Shown here in pieces: positions 23,723 to 35,434 of a stretch of 64,000 nt of DNA (positions are counted from its first letter, which is position 1; each line of letters begins with the position of its first letter). The stretch covers positions 186,001 through 250,000 of the forward strand of contig JALLLS010000044.1 of the NCBI GenBank assembly GCA_025094145.1, read 5' to 3'. The translations under genes and the position numbers were made by a program. The stretch comes from Spinellus fusiger. Taxonomy: Eukaryota; Mucoromycota; Mucoromycetes; Mucorales; Phycomycetaceae. The notes under the pieces are model-generated. The model was not told the origin of the DNA. It worked only from the letters and a program-made list of their open reading frames with translations, and did no database searches.

Positions 23723-24720
23723 AGCTTTCAGTGTTTATTTTCTATTTTATTTCTACTTCACTGTTCAAGTAACAGACAATAGATGCATTTGGTATAATAA
23801 AGAGTTGTATTTCTCAAAGCTCTATGCTATACTAATCATTTCTGAAAAATCACTTCTTAAGAAGGGTAAATCCAGCTATTTGATTGGCTGATGGATAATG
23901 CACAGTCGCCCTCATTGAATTTATTTAATATTTGTTTGGAAGCTTGGTGATAAAAGGGAAAAGAGAGACTTATTTCTATTGTATGAAGTACCTTTTTTCT
24001 TTATAGATGTTGTAAAGTCAACACAGTATATCAGATGGGTGCCCAATCACATCTTGAATGAACCCTATTCAAAATAGATAGATAAGCTGTTGTGGATAGT
24101 CATTTGCACAAAAGCCATTGTAACTGTCTAAATAATGATAGATACCAAACAGAAAGTAGAGACATTGTGATATGACCAAGAAATGGAAGCTTACTGTAAA
24201 GAATGAGTGAGATGAATCAGTTGTATGATCCTATGAGCTAAGTACTTCTTTCTTCCTACAGAACAGTTAGATTGGAATATAAATACATACTTATTCAATG
24301 ACCAAAATGTTAAGAGAAGCACACTAAAACATTACTGCTTCAGATTGATGTACATAGAGATAAATCACTTGCATGTATTTGGAAAGCTCTCTTTATCAGT
24401 ATAGAGTATATACTAACATTGAACAAGGCTGTCTGAATTTTATACAGCATAACCAAGAACAGAGTGGATCGTACGTTAACTAACCAAAGTATTTTTGGAC
24501 CTAAGAAGCCATTGTTGACATTATCACATCAATGGGTGATAAATATTAAATAGTATGATTCAATGTTATTAAGGGCTATTTATCTTCTCTGAACTGGAGA
24601 TGTTATACAGCCAACAATATACAAATAAAGTAAAAAAGATACAATATGCTTATAGAATCAACCTAGGGTTCTTATATGCATACGCTTTCTATAAGAGCCT
24701 GATGAAGAGCCTGCAGCAAG
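23723..24720. other. Intergenic AT-rich region
   Basis: No gene recognised. The 3' part may hold decayed upstream sequence of the Fanzor-like relic that follows. Confidence 0.5.
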
Positions 24721-24727
24721 TTATTCA

Positions 24728-25226
24728 GGTGCGAATCCTACCAAAAGAATAGCAATAAAGGAAAAAGACATGCGGAGGATGTTGAAGAAAGAAGGATTCA
24801 GACTCTATCTTCTCAATGGATTCAAAACATCGAGCCTGTGTCCTGAGTGCAAGTACTCACCTTTGGAAACATTTAAACATGTCAAGAACCCCAGGCCCTA
24901 TCAACGAACAAAAATACTTCAGGTTAAATGTCATTTCTTCTTAATTATATAAATATATATTATAAAAATAAAAATAAAAGACTCATCTTTCTCTCTCTTC
25001 AAATAGCTGTTCAAACCAATATTATATGGACAAGACATTGAAGCTTTGGGAGTCGTAATCTCGCTGCTACATTAAACTTTAGACATGGTCTAATGTCTCA
25101 AAGGGAAAATGCTATCCTCCCAGAGTGCTTTTGTAGATCGAACAAAAGAAGACATAAAGATACACCTAGAACCAAGAAAAGGTCCAAGCCTTCTAGTTCA
25201 TTCCCCATCCTTCTCCTTCCCCAGTG
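24728..25226 (+). pseudogene. Fanzor/TnpB-like nuclease, C-terminal fragment (copy 2)
   Basis: Plus-strand frame from about 24728: NPTKRIAIKEKD, MRRMLKKEGFRLYLL, FKTSSLCPEC, NPRPYQRTK and VKCH. After an AT-rich interruption (about 24935-25008) it resumes at 25009 with CSNQYYMDKTLKLW, shifts frame, and continues NLAATLNFRHGL to a TGA at 25224-25226. FKTSSLCPxC, KxPRPYxR, CH and LW..xLAATLNFRH match in order the C-terminal part of Fanzor-type proteins of Mucoromycota as I remember them. The RuvC Asp region (usually WNRD) reads W-ES/SRN here, so the active site is lost. It differs in sequence from copy 1, so two Fanzor subfamilies are present. Confidence 0.68.
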
Positions 25227-25234
25227 ATCACTGG
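25221..25234. repeat. Perfect 14-bp palindrome at the end of Fanzor copy 2
   Basis: CCAGTGATCACTGG overlaps the stop codon of the Fanzor-like frame. In TnpB/Fanzor loci the 3' end of the gene and the element end contribute the guide RNA scaffold, so structure here may be meaningful; it may also be chance. Confidence 0.45.
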
Positions 25235-26062
25235 AGCCTCGGTTGACTAACTGACGGAAGCTCATGATACAGGTAAGCTATCTAAAAAGTGATATAGTGT
25301 GTGTCTTATTAGATTTTGTCATGCAGAAGATATTATAATGTCTAGTACTAATCATTACTAAACTTAGCAGTCATAATACTCTGTACACTTCAAGTTTAGT
25401 GTTGTGTTTATATTTATATATATCTCATACTATACTCTGATACAGATTCCAAACTTCATTTGTTATATTCAGCATATTTAAATTATTGTATATTAATCCA
25501 TAACTTTCTATGGATATATCCATATTAGTTTTAATACCATCATTTATAATCCCTTGATCTATACCAACACAATAGATGATGTTTGAATTGGCCATGTCAG
25601 TGTATATCACCCAGTAAAAAATTAACTCTCTTAATACTTTTTCCATTGAATGACATAAAATTACTTGTGATATTCCTAATTTTAAGTAAATGTAGATATT
25701 GTTTAGTGTATAATTATAATGTTAATAGATCTATAGTTTAGAAAGAATGATCAGTTAATACACTAATTTATCTAATGATATCCTGTTGTAAATATATGTT
25801 TATGGATACGATAGCTCCTTAATAGAAGTGCCTCTTGTAATGCACAGGTCCAATTTCTCAGCACTATCAACACACTTTTTGTTTTTGTTTGGTATTTCTA
25901 TGACAGAAAGACACCTTTTAATAATAGTACTCAGTGTTTCTACTTTGTACTTTAATAATAAAGATTCACTCTTTTTTTACGGTGCTAAACACTATTGCAT
26001 AAAAGTCTGTTGACTCATATACTTGATTCTGTATGAATGTTCTATGTTTATTTAAATGATAC

Positions 26063-26178
26063 TTAGTGTATTAGTGTATTAGTGTATTAGTGTATTAGTG
26101 TATTAGTGTAATAGTGTATTAGTGTATTAGTGTAATAGTGTAGTAGTGTAGTAGTGTAGTAGTGTAGTAGTGTAATAA
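26063..26178. repeat. 8-bp minisatellite TTAGTGTA
   Basis: About fourteen tandem copies of TTAGTGTA, drifting to TAGTAGTG variants at the right end. Confidence 0.85.
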
Positions 26179-26435
26179 TAAAGTGGTGGTGTAGTGTAGT
26201 ACGATTCAATAGACACATTCGACCTTTACCACGGCTCTACCCTTTATAGGACTGTCTCTCACTGTAGACTGATGTCTGTTCTGCTAAAAAGTGACTTGTC
26301 TCTGGGACTGTTGTAATATATTACACCCACACAATAGCAGTCTCGTTCATGACGAATGATTGAACAACCGACGATGACTCATTCTAGAGGAGTGGGACTT
26401 GTTATTTTTTGATTGTCCGAATGTCCAACTGAAAA

Positions 26436-26446
26436 CTATATAAAGG
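26436..26446 (+). promoter_or_regulatory. TATA element of the U2 snRNA gene
   Basis: CTATATAAAGG lies about 35-40 bp upstream of the predicted U2 5' end, followed by a T-rich stretch. Confidence 0.55.
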
Positions 26447-26475
26447 CCTGTTTCCTGTGGACCTTTTTTTTCCTT

Positions 26476-26612
26476 ATCCTCTCAGGCCTTTTGGCTAAGA
26501 TCAAGTGTAGTATCTGTTCTTTATAGTTTAACAACTATAACTTGGTACATAGTACCTATCGTTGTTAATCTAATTTTTTTGCGCCCGGAATCCGGAGCTC
26601 TGGCTTGCCATC
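26476..26612 (+). ncRNA. U2 spliceosomal snRNA
   Basis: The 5' part reads GGCCTTTTGGCTAAGATC followed by AAGTGTAGTATCTGTTCTT, nearly identical to U2 of all eukaryotes, including the branch-point-pairing GTAGTA. Stem IIa is TTATAGTT/AACTATAA, and a second hairpin is GGTAC-ATA-GTACC. The Sm site is AATTTTTTTG at about 26572-26581. A short terminal hairpin (TGG CTTG CCA) closes at about 26610. U2 pairs with intron branch points in the spliceosome, which fits this intron-rich genome. The 3' end is approximate. Confidence 0.93.
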
Positions 26613-27183
26613 TTCAGAATCCACAGGTGTCCTTCGCCTTACACTGCTGCGATGTGACGCCAAATGGGGGCTCCCAACCATAATAAAATGAAAAATAGAA
26701 TAATGAGACTTGTTCATGACAAGATTTAAAAGGCGAATTGGTTAGAATAGACCGATGTTTATTCTCTAGAATGTGTTTATTAGAGAGACATTTCTTGCTG
26801 TGCTCAACCACATGACTGATATGTTCTTTTTAACATCATTATTATCATTCCCTATTCACTGACTTGTGGGTTATCTAATCTAGGGACTACTTACTATTCT
26901 ATAAGTATCAAATTAAACAGTCTCATTTTAGCCCTGTTGAGTTGACACTGTTGAGTTGACACTGTTGACTTGCAGGCACTTTTTATCTTTCTTATCACAA
27001 AATAAACAAGTTCATAAGGATGAAGTTGTCTTTTTTAATCTTTCTACTCTTAATGCAATGCTAGATACTATTCCCACTAATATTAGACCGTCCAAAAATG
27101 GGAATGTGCGCTGTCACAATCTCACTTTCCGACGTGGCCATTCCATCTATTGTTACATCCTTCAATTCAACCGTACACTTGTC
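26613..27183. other. Intergenic region between U2 and the DENND11-like gene
   Basis: No separate gene. The frame of the following gene is open from about 26956, so its start could be earlier (for example ATG at 27058). Confidence 0.5.
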
Positions 27184-29743
27184 ATGAGCACTCTATTGAC
27201 ACTGCCAGTTCCTGTTACAACTACGCCAGAACAACAGCAACAACAGCAAAACAAAAGTACACATCCAAATGCCACCTGTAAAGATAATACAGCAGATACA
27301 AGGGCCACTGTTCTATCCAATATCTCTTCTACTCAACAGGAGAGCTCTTTCGGTAGTGGACCGTCTTATCCTAGGACGTCCAGACCCCAAAATACTACAG
27401 AAACAACAGATTCACTCAATAAATATGCCACACTGTCTGCTATTTTTATTGTTAAATTTGATGTCTACCGTGGCAATATTCTTGAGTGGCAATACCCAGA
27501 AAGTAACCATTCTTCTTCTATCACTGGCTGACTAGCTGGCTGACTAGCTGACTGACTGACTGTACTTATAACTCTGCTTCTCCTTAGCTATTGACTTGAG
27601 TGGGATTGAATATCAAGCCATTTGCAGTGGACTTCATCGCGTAGACTCTGATCTTATGTAGGATTTCTTTATTGTGGTGAGAGAGGGCTATCTATGCTTT
27701 GTTGGCTAGTCATTTCCTTTTTCTCTTTTCTCTCTCTTCTTTCTTTTCTGTATATTAACTGGAGAGATACACGGGTGGCTATGATGGCATCAGATTCTTC
27801 TCTCGTTCTGGTCATTATGGCCTCAGTGCATTTAGAAAAGTACCCATTGAAGGAGACAGAGGGGCTTCTATGCAAGCCATAGGTGTTCTTGTTACATCAG
27901 AAAGAAAAGATCTTAATTGTGGTTATGTATCGTATCATGGAGATTTCCTGCAAGAAAGAGTCAAGTAGGTGATTGTAAATAGTAGAATAAACACTTATAT
28001 ACTTTATCATAGTGAGTGGATGAAGGGTGGTTTGGATCCAGTGTCCTTAAATTCTTCATTAAAGGAATATTACACTCTGTACTGTGCATCCACAGATCCA
28101 TCACCACCACAGCCACATCACCATAGTGATATCTACCATGGTATGCGATATCCAATCACAGAGAGAACACGACAAGATTTTTCTCTTACAGCGTCTCTTC
28201 ACCACACCATGCAACAGTATGCAGACACTTTCTCTGTATCTACCACGCCATGCTCATCGAATGCAGAAGACACTCTGCATTTAGCCCATGATTTCTCAGC
28301 CTTGGCTCAGCAGTTTGGGCCTAGTCTGTTTATCCTATGGAAGGCTGCTCTATTAAGAAAGAGAATTCTCTTCATAACAGATCCTCCCATGCAACATGCG
28401 TGCCAATTAGGTAAATACTATGCCATACACATCTCCACCCTCCCTCACACTGCATCTTCTAGTCTACCAAACATTTCTTATGAGCCATGTGCCTTGTATG
28501 AGTCTTACTCTTCAACCTCAAGCCCTACTACCACCTGTCCCCAGATTCACTATAGGAGTGAATGATATAGAATCCTTAGAAAACACCACCGACAGCTACA
28601 TTGCTTGTAAGTGAGAGACAAGAATAGAGACAGCCTGCTCACGTACTGAATAGGCACATCGGATACTATCTTTAAGAGCAAACCAAATCTCTATGATGTT
28701 CTAATCACACTCCCTACGCCCTCTTTTCATCCTCCATCCCATCATGATAGTGCTGGACTCGACAGTAATATAGATCATCCACTGCCAAAGGGGGAAGCTG
28801 GACAGGGCTGTGGATTTGCCCTAGGGAATCTCAATAGTCCTCCTACTGTTCATATCATAGGAGGCTTTATGCCATCTCACTGTAGTCCTGCGGATAAAAC
28901 ACGTTTCCGTATCTTATGGCAGATGTTACAGACAATAGGAGAGAGCCGTGGGATGACACCGACGTCCATTGAGAAGACATTGGAATCATTGCCAAGTCAG
29001 TGTATGCCAAGTCAGTGGGAGGAGATACTGTGGAGAGGATGGTTGTGGTGGTATAATACCCCCTCTACCTGCAGAAACACCACCAATACTCGAGCAAGTT
29101 CATGGCAGATGCTTTTTGGTGGTATCAACCCAAGCAATCCAAGACACCAGCACCACAGAAAGAGATATCCAGTGCCTATGGATGCAGCAGAACAGCAAGC
29201 CCTCTTGCTTGGAGAAGACACTACAGACTTAATGGACGATGAGCAAGATGCCACTGTGCTTCAGTATGATATATTTGATGTAGTGGCCTCTCGTCTGTTA
29301 GTGGAGCCACCCAGAATGCAGCCAGAACCTCCTCTTCCATGTACCTCCCCAAACACACAATCCACTGTGACAAGAGGCCTTGTTGAGTAAGCCTTTCTTC
29401 TAATGTGGAGGTTAATTGTCATGCTCTTTTGTATATTCTGCATAGATTCTTCCATGTGCTCTCTTCACAGTTACTGATACTGTTGGAGTCCATGCTGTCG
29501 TCCACACAAACACAGGAGCCTCACCACGCCACTCTTTATGCACAGGACATGGTGTGCCTTGGACTGGATCCACAGCAAGATGCTAGTTTTGTACGTGGGC
29601 TGGCTCAACTGTACTTTGGTCAAGACTTGCAGGTGGTGTGCTGCCGTGAATTCAGTCTTTGTATGAGCAATGTATTCTGCTGTAGAAATAGAAGCAGCAA
29701 CAATAGCAGCAACGTTCATAGTGGTTCTATTCGACTCTCCTAA
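27184..29743 (+). CDS. DENND11: DENND11/LCHN-like DENN-domain protein
   Basis: Exon 1 (27184-27502) has a polyQ and Ser/Thr-rich start, then IFIVKFDVYRGNILEWQYPE, the uDENN signature of LCHN/DENND11. Later exons read GIEYQAICSGLHRVDSDL, HYGLSAFRKVPIEGDRGASM, PSLFILWKAALLRKRILFI (cDENN), TDSYIAC/TSDTIFKSKPNLYDV and a C-terminal block FFHVLSSQLLILLES to the stop at 29741-29743. DENN proteins act as exchange factors for Rab GTPases in membrane traffic; the Rab partner is unknown. Introns lie at about 27503-27587, 27658-27773, 27965-28011, 28411-28460 (boundary unsure), 28612-28660 and 29387-29444. The first intron carries GACT/GGCT tandem repeats. The stop converges on the next gene with about 175 bp between. 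Confidence 0.82.
27531..27562 (+). repeat. GCTGACTA/GACT tandem repeat in intron 1
   Basis: Tandem GGCTGACTA and TGAC units just downstream of exon 1 of the DENND11-like gene. Confidence 0.7.
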
Positions 29744-29918
29744 GTCTTCTTTCTATCTATCTACTTTTCTTTCTTCTTCTTTATAGAGAATACTCTTATT
29801 AAACTCTTATTTTGTCAAAAGATGAACTCTCCACAAAGCCACTGCCAAATCAACTGTACACTTATCCTTTACAATCCCCACTGCAGTTGTCTTTTCTCCT
29901 AGTGTCCCCTTGAAGATT

Positions 29919-30966
29919 CTACTTGTCTTGCTCAGTCCAAATCTGTTGTGCATAGTAGCAAGGCACAGATAAAAAGACACGACGGTTGGGTGGGTTATTA
30001 CAACTGTGACTGATGGTAGCATCAGCATCAGCAGCATCAGCAGCATCAGCAGCAGTAATTGTATGGTCCAACTCACACACAGCTTGGTGTTTTCCACTCT
30101 GCCCAGTATGATTAAGCACAAGAATACATTGAAATCCGTGCTCCACATATTTAGGCACCACCCACTGTCCATGGGTCTTCTGTTCTAGAGGCACACCAAG
30201 GGAGGCAGTGGAAAGAAGATCCAGTGCATGCTGATACACTGCCTTTTCTATTTGCTGCACCATGTCAGAACGGTAGACCACCGCACCCCGGAAGGCAGCA
30301 TTGTATTCTTGCGAGATAAACAAGTCAACTCCAGACCCACGTATGAATGGGGGTGGGGTTTTTACCTTTTTCCTGGAATAGTTCAAGTGAGTCTTTCAGC
30401 AGCCGTACATAATATCCTTTGCCTGTCAGTGTATGAGGCTTTCCTGTGGTAGGAAATGCCCAGACACTGTTTGTTTTTGAATGATAGCCAGTGCCAAATC
30501 GAATTAAGAGTTCTAACAAGATGGACAGATGGACAGATGGATAGAAAGGAGGGAAAAAACAAGGGAAATCAGTCAGAGTGTGGGGTGGTGAGATAAGGTT
30601 TACTTGATGGCATTGCTCTACGGTGCATAAGGCACTGTCTTAAAGGGGATCCAAGAATATCGGCTATTCATAGGACAAATACAGGCCATTGACAGGACAG
30701 ATCCACGTGTTTGTTATAACCAACATCAGATATCAGCACCGTGGGCCATAGTCAGCACGTATGCATAGGACATGTGCAGTTGTATGCTCTGATACTTTAC
30801 CATATGGACTCACTGCTATCTTGGCTTCCAGTGAGTCTGGCTGCTCAACCACTAGCTTCTTAAAGGGCACAGGAGAACTCTTTCTTATTGGCTTCTGATA
30901 CCATTGACGTACAAGAGAGGCAATTCTCGATTCACCCACAGGCACAGGCAGTGGTGGAGTTCTCAT
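29919..30966 (-). CDS. Conserved-looking protein of unknown function, possibly mitochondrial
   Basis: Four exons: 30966-30801, 30663-30604, 30512-30366 and 30328-29919; total 783 nt, 260 aa. The N-terminus is short and basic (ESRIASLVRQWYQKP), compatible with a mitochondrial presequence. It is followed by SPYADILGSPLRQCLMHRR and LLIRFG, a pattern I associate loosely with fungal mitochondrial small proteins but cannot name. The rest is GKGYYVRLLKDSLELF, AAFRGAVVYRSDMVQQIEKA and a C-terminal tail containing an AAD-repeat (GCA-GCA-GAT codons). All four exons join in frame with consensus splice sites, so the gene itself is well supported. Function is not assigned. Confidence 0.65.
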
Positions 30967-31321
30967 GACAGAAATATCAAACAGCAAAACACATCCACAC
31001 TTTTCACTTTCTAAATAAGGAAATAAAGAGAAAAGGAGAAAAGGAGAAAAAGCAAAGGCCGTGCTGATACAAGTCACAACCACAATCACAATCACACACA
31101 CACCCTCAGAGAACAGACTCTATTTCTCCAGAGGCATGGATTGGCATAAAGAACAGTGCTTATGATTGGCTGTGTCTATTTATAATTGTCATGATGGGTA
31201 TTTATTATTATAATTATCAGTGTCATTTGTGTCACTACAGTTGTTAGGGTGATGGGCTGTACTATTATATTAATACTAAAACTAGAACTACCAAGAAGAA
31301 TGCCCTCCTTATAACCCTGCC

Positions 31322-31894
31322 TTAACATTCAATCGACATGCTTCTGCTAGCAGACAGGCAATGTGACACCGTGGCCTGAGTCCGACAAGGCACATTTCGG
31401 TTGTGATGTTTTTTCTCTTTCAGGGCCATGCGCTCTTTATGACGGCGTTCTTGTCTTGAGAGACCTTTGGCAGAACTCTCTATAGAAGAGGAAGAAGAGA
31501 GACGTAGTTTGGGAGTAACCATGGGAGTAGCCACGGGAGTAGCCACGGGAGCAGCCATGGGAGCAGCCATGGTAGTGGCGGTCTTTGCTTTTATTTCGGT
31601 GACTGGAGTGGTGTCAGTGTTTATCTCTGTGGCAGCATCTGTAGGTGACACCGGCACTGATTTTCCTATGTTTTTGTGTTTTAATCTTGGCAAATCTGTG
31701 GAGACTTGGTGACTCGATGCATGGGACACACCATTGGCTAAGGAGGCCTCTTTTGGCATAGAGAGTGAGGTGTGGGTCTGTTGGTCCATGGGTGACACTT
31801 GAATCCAGTCTTCTTCAGTGTCTTCTTTACAGTCATATTGATAGTTTTCATTCTGTTGGGGAGATAGCCAAGTAGATAACCAGTGCCTGAGCAT
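31322..31894 (-). CDS. Small low-complexity protein with AIM/LIR-like motif
   Basis: Single-exon frame of 190 aa. No family recognised. Residues about 25-32 read EEDWIQV, an acidic residue run followed by W-x-x-V, which fits the Atg8-interacting (AIM/LIR) consensus. The middle has APMAAPVATPVATP repeats and a Ser-run. Near the C-terminus is a basic helix (RQERRHKERMALKEKKHH). The gene is real only if the frame is expressed; absence of introns and low complexity make this uncertain. The Atg8 link is inference. Confidence 0.45.
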   Translation of the reverse strand: MLRHWLSTWLSPQQNENYQYDCKEDTEEDWIQVSPMDQQTHTSLSMPKEASLANGVSHASSHQVSTDLPRLKHKNIGKSVPVSPTDAATEINTDTTPVTEIKAKTATTMAAPMAAPVATPVATPMVTPKLRLSSSSSIESSAKGLSRQERRHKERMALKEKKHHNRNVPCRTQATVSHCLSASRSMSIEC

Positions 31895-33089
31895 ACGAGA
31901 TTGTGAAAGAGATAAAGAATAACAACGATAGGAAAGTAAACAAGGCCCTTTTGATAGATGTGTCTCAAGGTTTAGTTATAAAGAGACAGTAATTGCGAAT
32001 ATAACCAAGCCAATAGGAATCAATAGGAATCAATAGGAATCAATAGGAGTGGAGAAGAGGGGTTATGTTATACTGTTGACGGTATAAAACAGCAGAAAGG
32101 TTAATAGAAAAAGAAAAAGAAGTTGGAAGAAATGTGTAGAATGAAGGTGGACTGGCAGTGAGCCAACAAAACCAAGAGGCATTTGTGTGCGAAAGAAGAG
32201 CTCCTTTATCTTCGTTTGCATGTTGCACCAAGAGTAATGTGACATGAGTAAAGCAGCCTTCATTACTTCATTCTTCTTCTTTCTTTGGTCATCTTACATG
32301 ATAAAGATTTATATTCTTCTTCTAAGGGTCATTTGATCTTCAAGTAATGCCTTTGTGCTTAGCATTTCCATGTCAGCCTAGTTCGGAGCCTATTCTCATT
32401 TGCGATCAAGGGGACAGATTTTATACCCTTTTGTCTTTTTGTCAATTCTTCATTGGAGGAAACAGGGAGCCTTGAGATATTGGAGAGCGTCAGAGAAGAA
32501 AGGGTCCAATAGAAATGCCACAGAGAAACACCTGCTCTCTATGGACATTTCTTAAGAGAAGAAACTCATCCTCTGCTGAGTGTGGGGTAATAAATGAATA
32601 AATGAATAAATGAACAAGTGAATGAGCTATTTCGTTATGTCATTGATAAGTGAATTTGCTCTCTCCGCATGTATTCTCTCTACAAAAGCACATGTCATTG
32701 ATGCTTGCTGCTCAGTGCTATTTCTACTCTGATGGCTTACAGAAGTATAGTGTGTTGTGTTATTCTGTATCTATGCGACTCTGTATCTATGCGACTCTAG
32801 TGCTGTTATTAATCATTATGCTGTTGAGTCAATGACACAGAATCCTTGAACCGATCCTCCCCTTCCTCAACAAATTCAATCAGACCAAAACACCACATTA
32901 TTTCTATCATGAGCTTCTTTACTGTGAGAAGGGGCAGGAAGTCTAGCCTCTCCCTTGTCATCTGAATTGTAGCGGGGACTCTTTGTATTTTAATGTTTCT
33001 CAGAAGATAGGCAAGTCTATCCCTTGATTTATTAAGTAAGCAAAGCAGGCATATACTATATACTGTATGGAGTCTATAAATTTCATACA
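31895..33089. other. Intergenic region
   Basis: No gene recognised. A four-fold GAATCAATAG direct repeat lies at about 32015-32048. Confidence 0.5.
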
Positions 33090-35351
33090 TTAGATGCACT
33101 TGGAAGAACTACTCATGAAATATGTGTTAATCTTCTTCAATGTCGCCCTAGAAGGAGAGGCCTAGCATTGGTGAATGATGAGTCACAAAACAGTCCACAC
33201 TCACTTTAGCACGACTAGCAATGATACGAAGCAAATGCTGTTGTATCTCTTGCTTTCCCACTAATAAATCGTATTCATTTGTTATTTCAGTCAATCGTTG
33301 GTTTGTTTGATGAATAATAATGTATGTGTATGTCCTTTAACCCTTCCAACATGGGTAGATGGATAAAGGGGGAGGAGGAGACATCTAGGAGGGGAGAAAC
33401 CACTTGCCATCTTTTATTCCTTCAGGATGAAAGGCACCTACAAGCACTACTCGTTAAAGAGCAACATAATACAATGCCATTTATCTCTACCGTTCCTACC
33501 TTGTGGATCATAGTAACGAACAAGCATGGCCAGTGCAATGCCTACAGATCTATCTTGGCCTGTCTCCATCATCCACCATCCACCATCCACCATTCTTTTA
33601 TCAGCCATTCTTTCTACTTCCCCCCCTAATAAGTTGCATTACCTTTGGCACAATGCACCAGCACTTTACGCTTCTCTAGCAATGGTTGCTTCACAAATAC
33701 AAGTGCAGGTCCAATATGATCAAATAAAGCCTGCTGTCCTTTCTTGCCTTCTGGGATCGGCAACTGAAGGTACCGGCCCTTGTAAGCATCGGCCTTGTTC
33801 TCTTCATACTCGAGCAATGTGCAGTTCACAACAAGATCAAATTCATCCCAGCACAAGGGAGGCTTTCCACTGAGGCGTGAACCTATAGCAATCCCCGTAG
33901 TACCAATGAAATGGTATTTCTCATCAATAGAAGAGGCGTTTTCTTCTTCATCGGTTCCTAAACAGACCTTGGAAGTCTCCACAAGCAGGCGTACCTTTCT
34001 TTCACAGTCATCTGCATTGTTGAGACTCAAAAGTACAGATTTGTGTTTCCAGAACAGAGCATGAGTCAGTCCCTACATGAATAAACAAATGAGCCCATAA
34101 GAACATGTCAATAAGTGCATGTCAGTCAATGAATAAATGTAGACAGGTGGATAGATGATTAGAATAGTTATTCAAATTAATAAGTATATCTCAATCTCAA
34201 TTTCTATCTCCATCTATTATATAATATACACCACTAAAATGCAATTGACGCTATTAAATGCAATATAATATACCATGCTATGCCATGATATACTATTAGC
34301 TTACCAAGCACCACGCCTCTTCATCATCGCCCGACCCTTGGACATAAAGATATCCTTGTCGTGCCTGACATCCCGACTCCACAGCTTGTGAAGCACTCAC
34401 ACACACCACAGGCCAGAAATCTGTGTCTTGATCATCAGGAGCATACAAAAAGAGAGAAGAGTGTGGAGTCAACCAGAGGGGTCTTAATGGTTTTTGCAGT
34501 AACTGCTCAAGCGGCTTCATATCAATGGCCGAGTCCTAAACATAGATATAAATATACATCAAAACACACTCCAAGAGAGAAAGATTCAGAGATGAATACC
34601 AAAAGACGATTCACAAAAGCATCCAGTTTGCTCTCTATCTGAGCATGTTCTGAGCGAGAGATGATCGAAGGCAATGAATGGAACGCATCATCCCACTTCT
34701 TGGGTAATTCAATGCCATGACGAATGCGGTACACAGTCAAAGCACGATTAATGACAGCACACCAGATAGGTACTGTTTTAGACAAGGCATCAGGGATACG
34801 TTTACCACGTCTTGTAGAATCCACAAGCACACACCTAAAAATGTCTTAGAAAGAGAAAGAAAGACATTGTCTTACCCTTTGTGTGCAGAAATACTACTGA
34901 TAAGACTAAGATTATTTCTTCTCAAGTTAAAATCCCATTGACCTGTATGGCCATCTGTTGATTTGAAATAGGCTGAAAGTACTTTTCTCTAGGCAGTATA
35001 AGTTGAGGCTGGGGAGAGTGTTTCCAAGTCTCTTACTTTTGCAGGATCAATGTACCAAGAGCCACACCGTTCGTTTGCTAACACAACAAAAATTATAAGT
35101 GCAAGAGCAGAGTACAACCACAGCATAGGAGCCATCCGTGTGCTTTGGGTCGTACCAACAATAGCCAGCCCTGGAAACAACTCAAGGACTTCTTCAACAA
35201 ATAGAGCGTCTTCCTCTATGGATTTCAATCGGTGGTATCTAAATATTCATTCAATCTACTGTAACTATAGCGACACCTACATGTGCTTATTGTCCTTGCG
35301 CAGTTCATGAGTACTGACATGCAGATCATGACTCAGTAACTCTAGTGACAT
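33090..35351 (-). CDS. RIT1: tRNA A64-2'-O-ribosylphosphate transferase RIT1
   Basis: Reading down the minus strand from ATG 35351: exons near 35351-35282, 35237-35155, 35088-35039, 34976-34876, 34834-34611, 34534-34308 and 34074-33645. Two or three more follow, ending with ASPSRATLKKINTYF and TAA at 33092-33090. Landmarks in order: FPGLAIVANERCGSWYIDP, AYFKSTDGHTGQWDFNLR, VDSTRRGKRIPDALSKTVPI, DEKYHFIGTTGIAIGSRLSG, YLQLPIPEGKKGQ, VLVHCAKG then DRSVGIALA. Rit1 adds phosphoribose to A64 of initiator tRNA-Met so it is kept out of elongation. The CAKGxDRS loop is the DUSP-like fold of the family. It is divergent from METTL16, with 83 bp between start codons. Confidence 0.92.
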
Positions 35352-35434
35352 GGTGTCTTGGTGAGCAGACAGGTAAATAAAATCAACTGTTATTCCAAGC
35401 TCAGCATTGTTTGAAGTTGTTGTTTTATTTTTTC
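35352..35434. promoter_or_regulatory. Short divergent promoter shared by RIT1 and METTL16
   Basis: Only 83 bp separate the two opposed start codons, so both promoters and 5' UTRs must share this interval or overlap the neighbouring transcript. No TATA box is evident. Confidence 0.6.

Larger units (their letters stand above)
25235..26475. other. Intergenic AT-rich region
   Basis: No gene recognised apart from the minisatellite at 26063-26178 and the U2 promoter just upstream of 26476. Confidence 0.5.
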
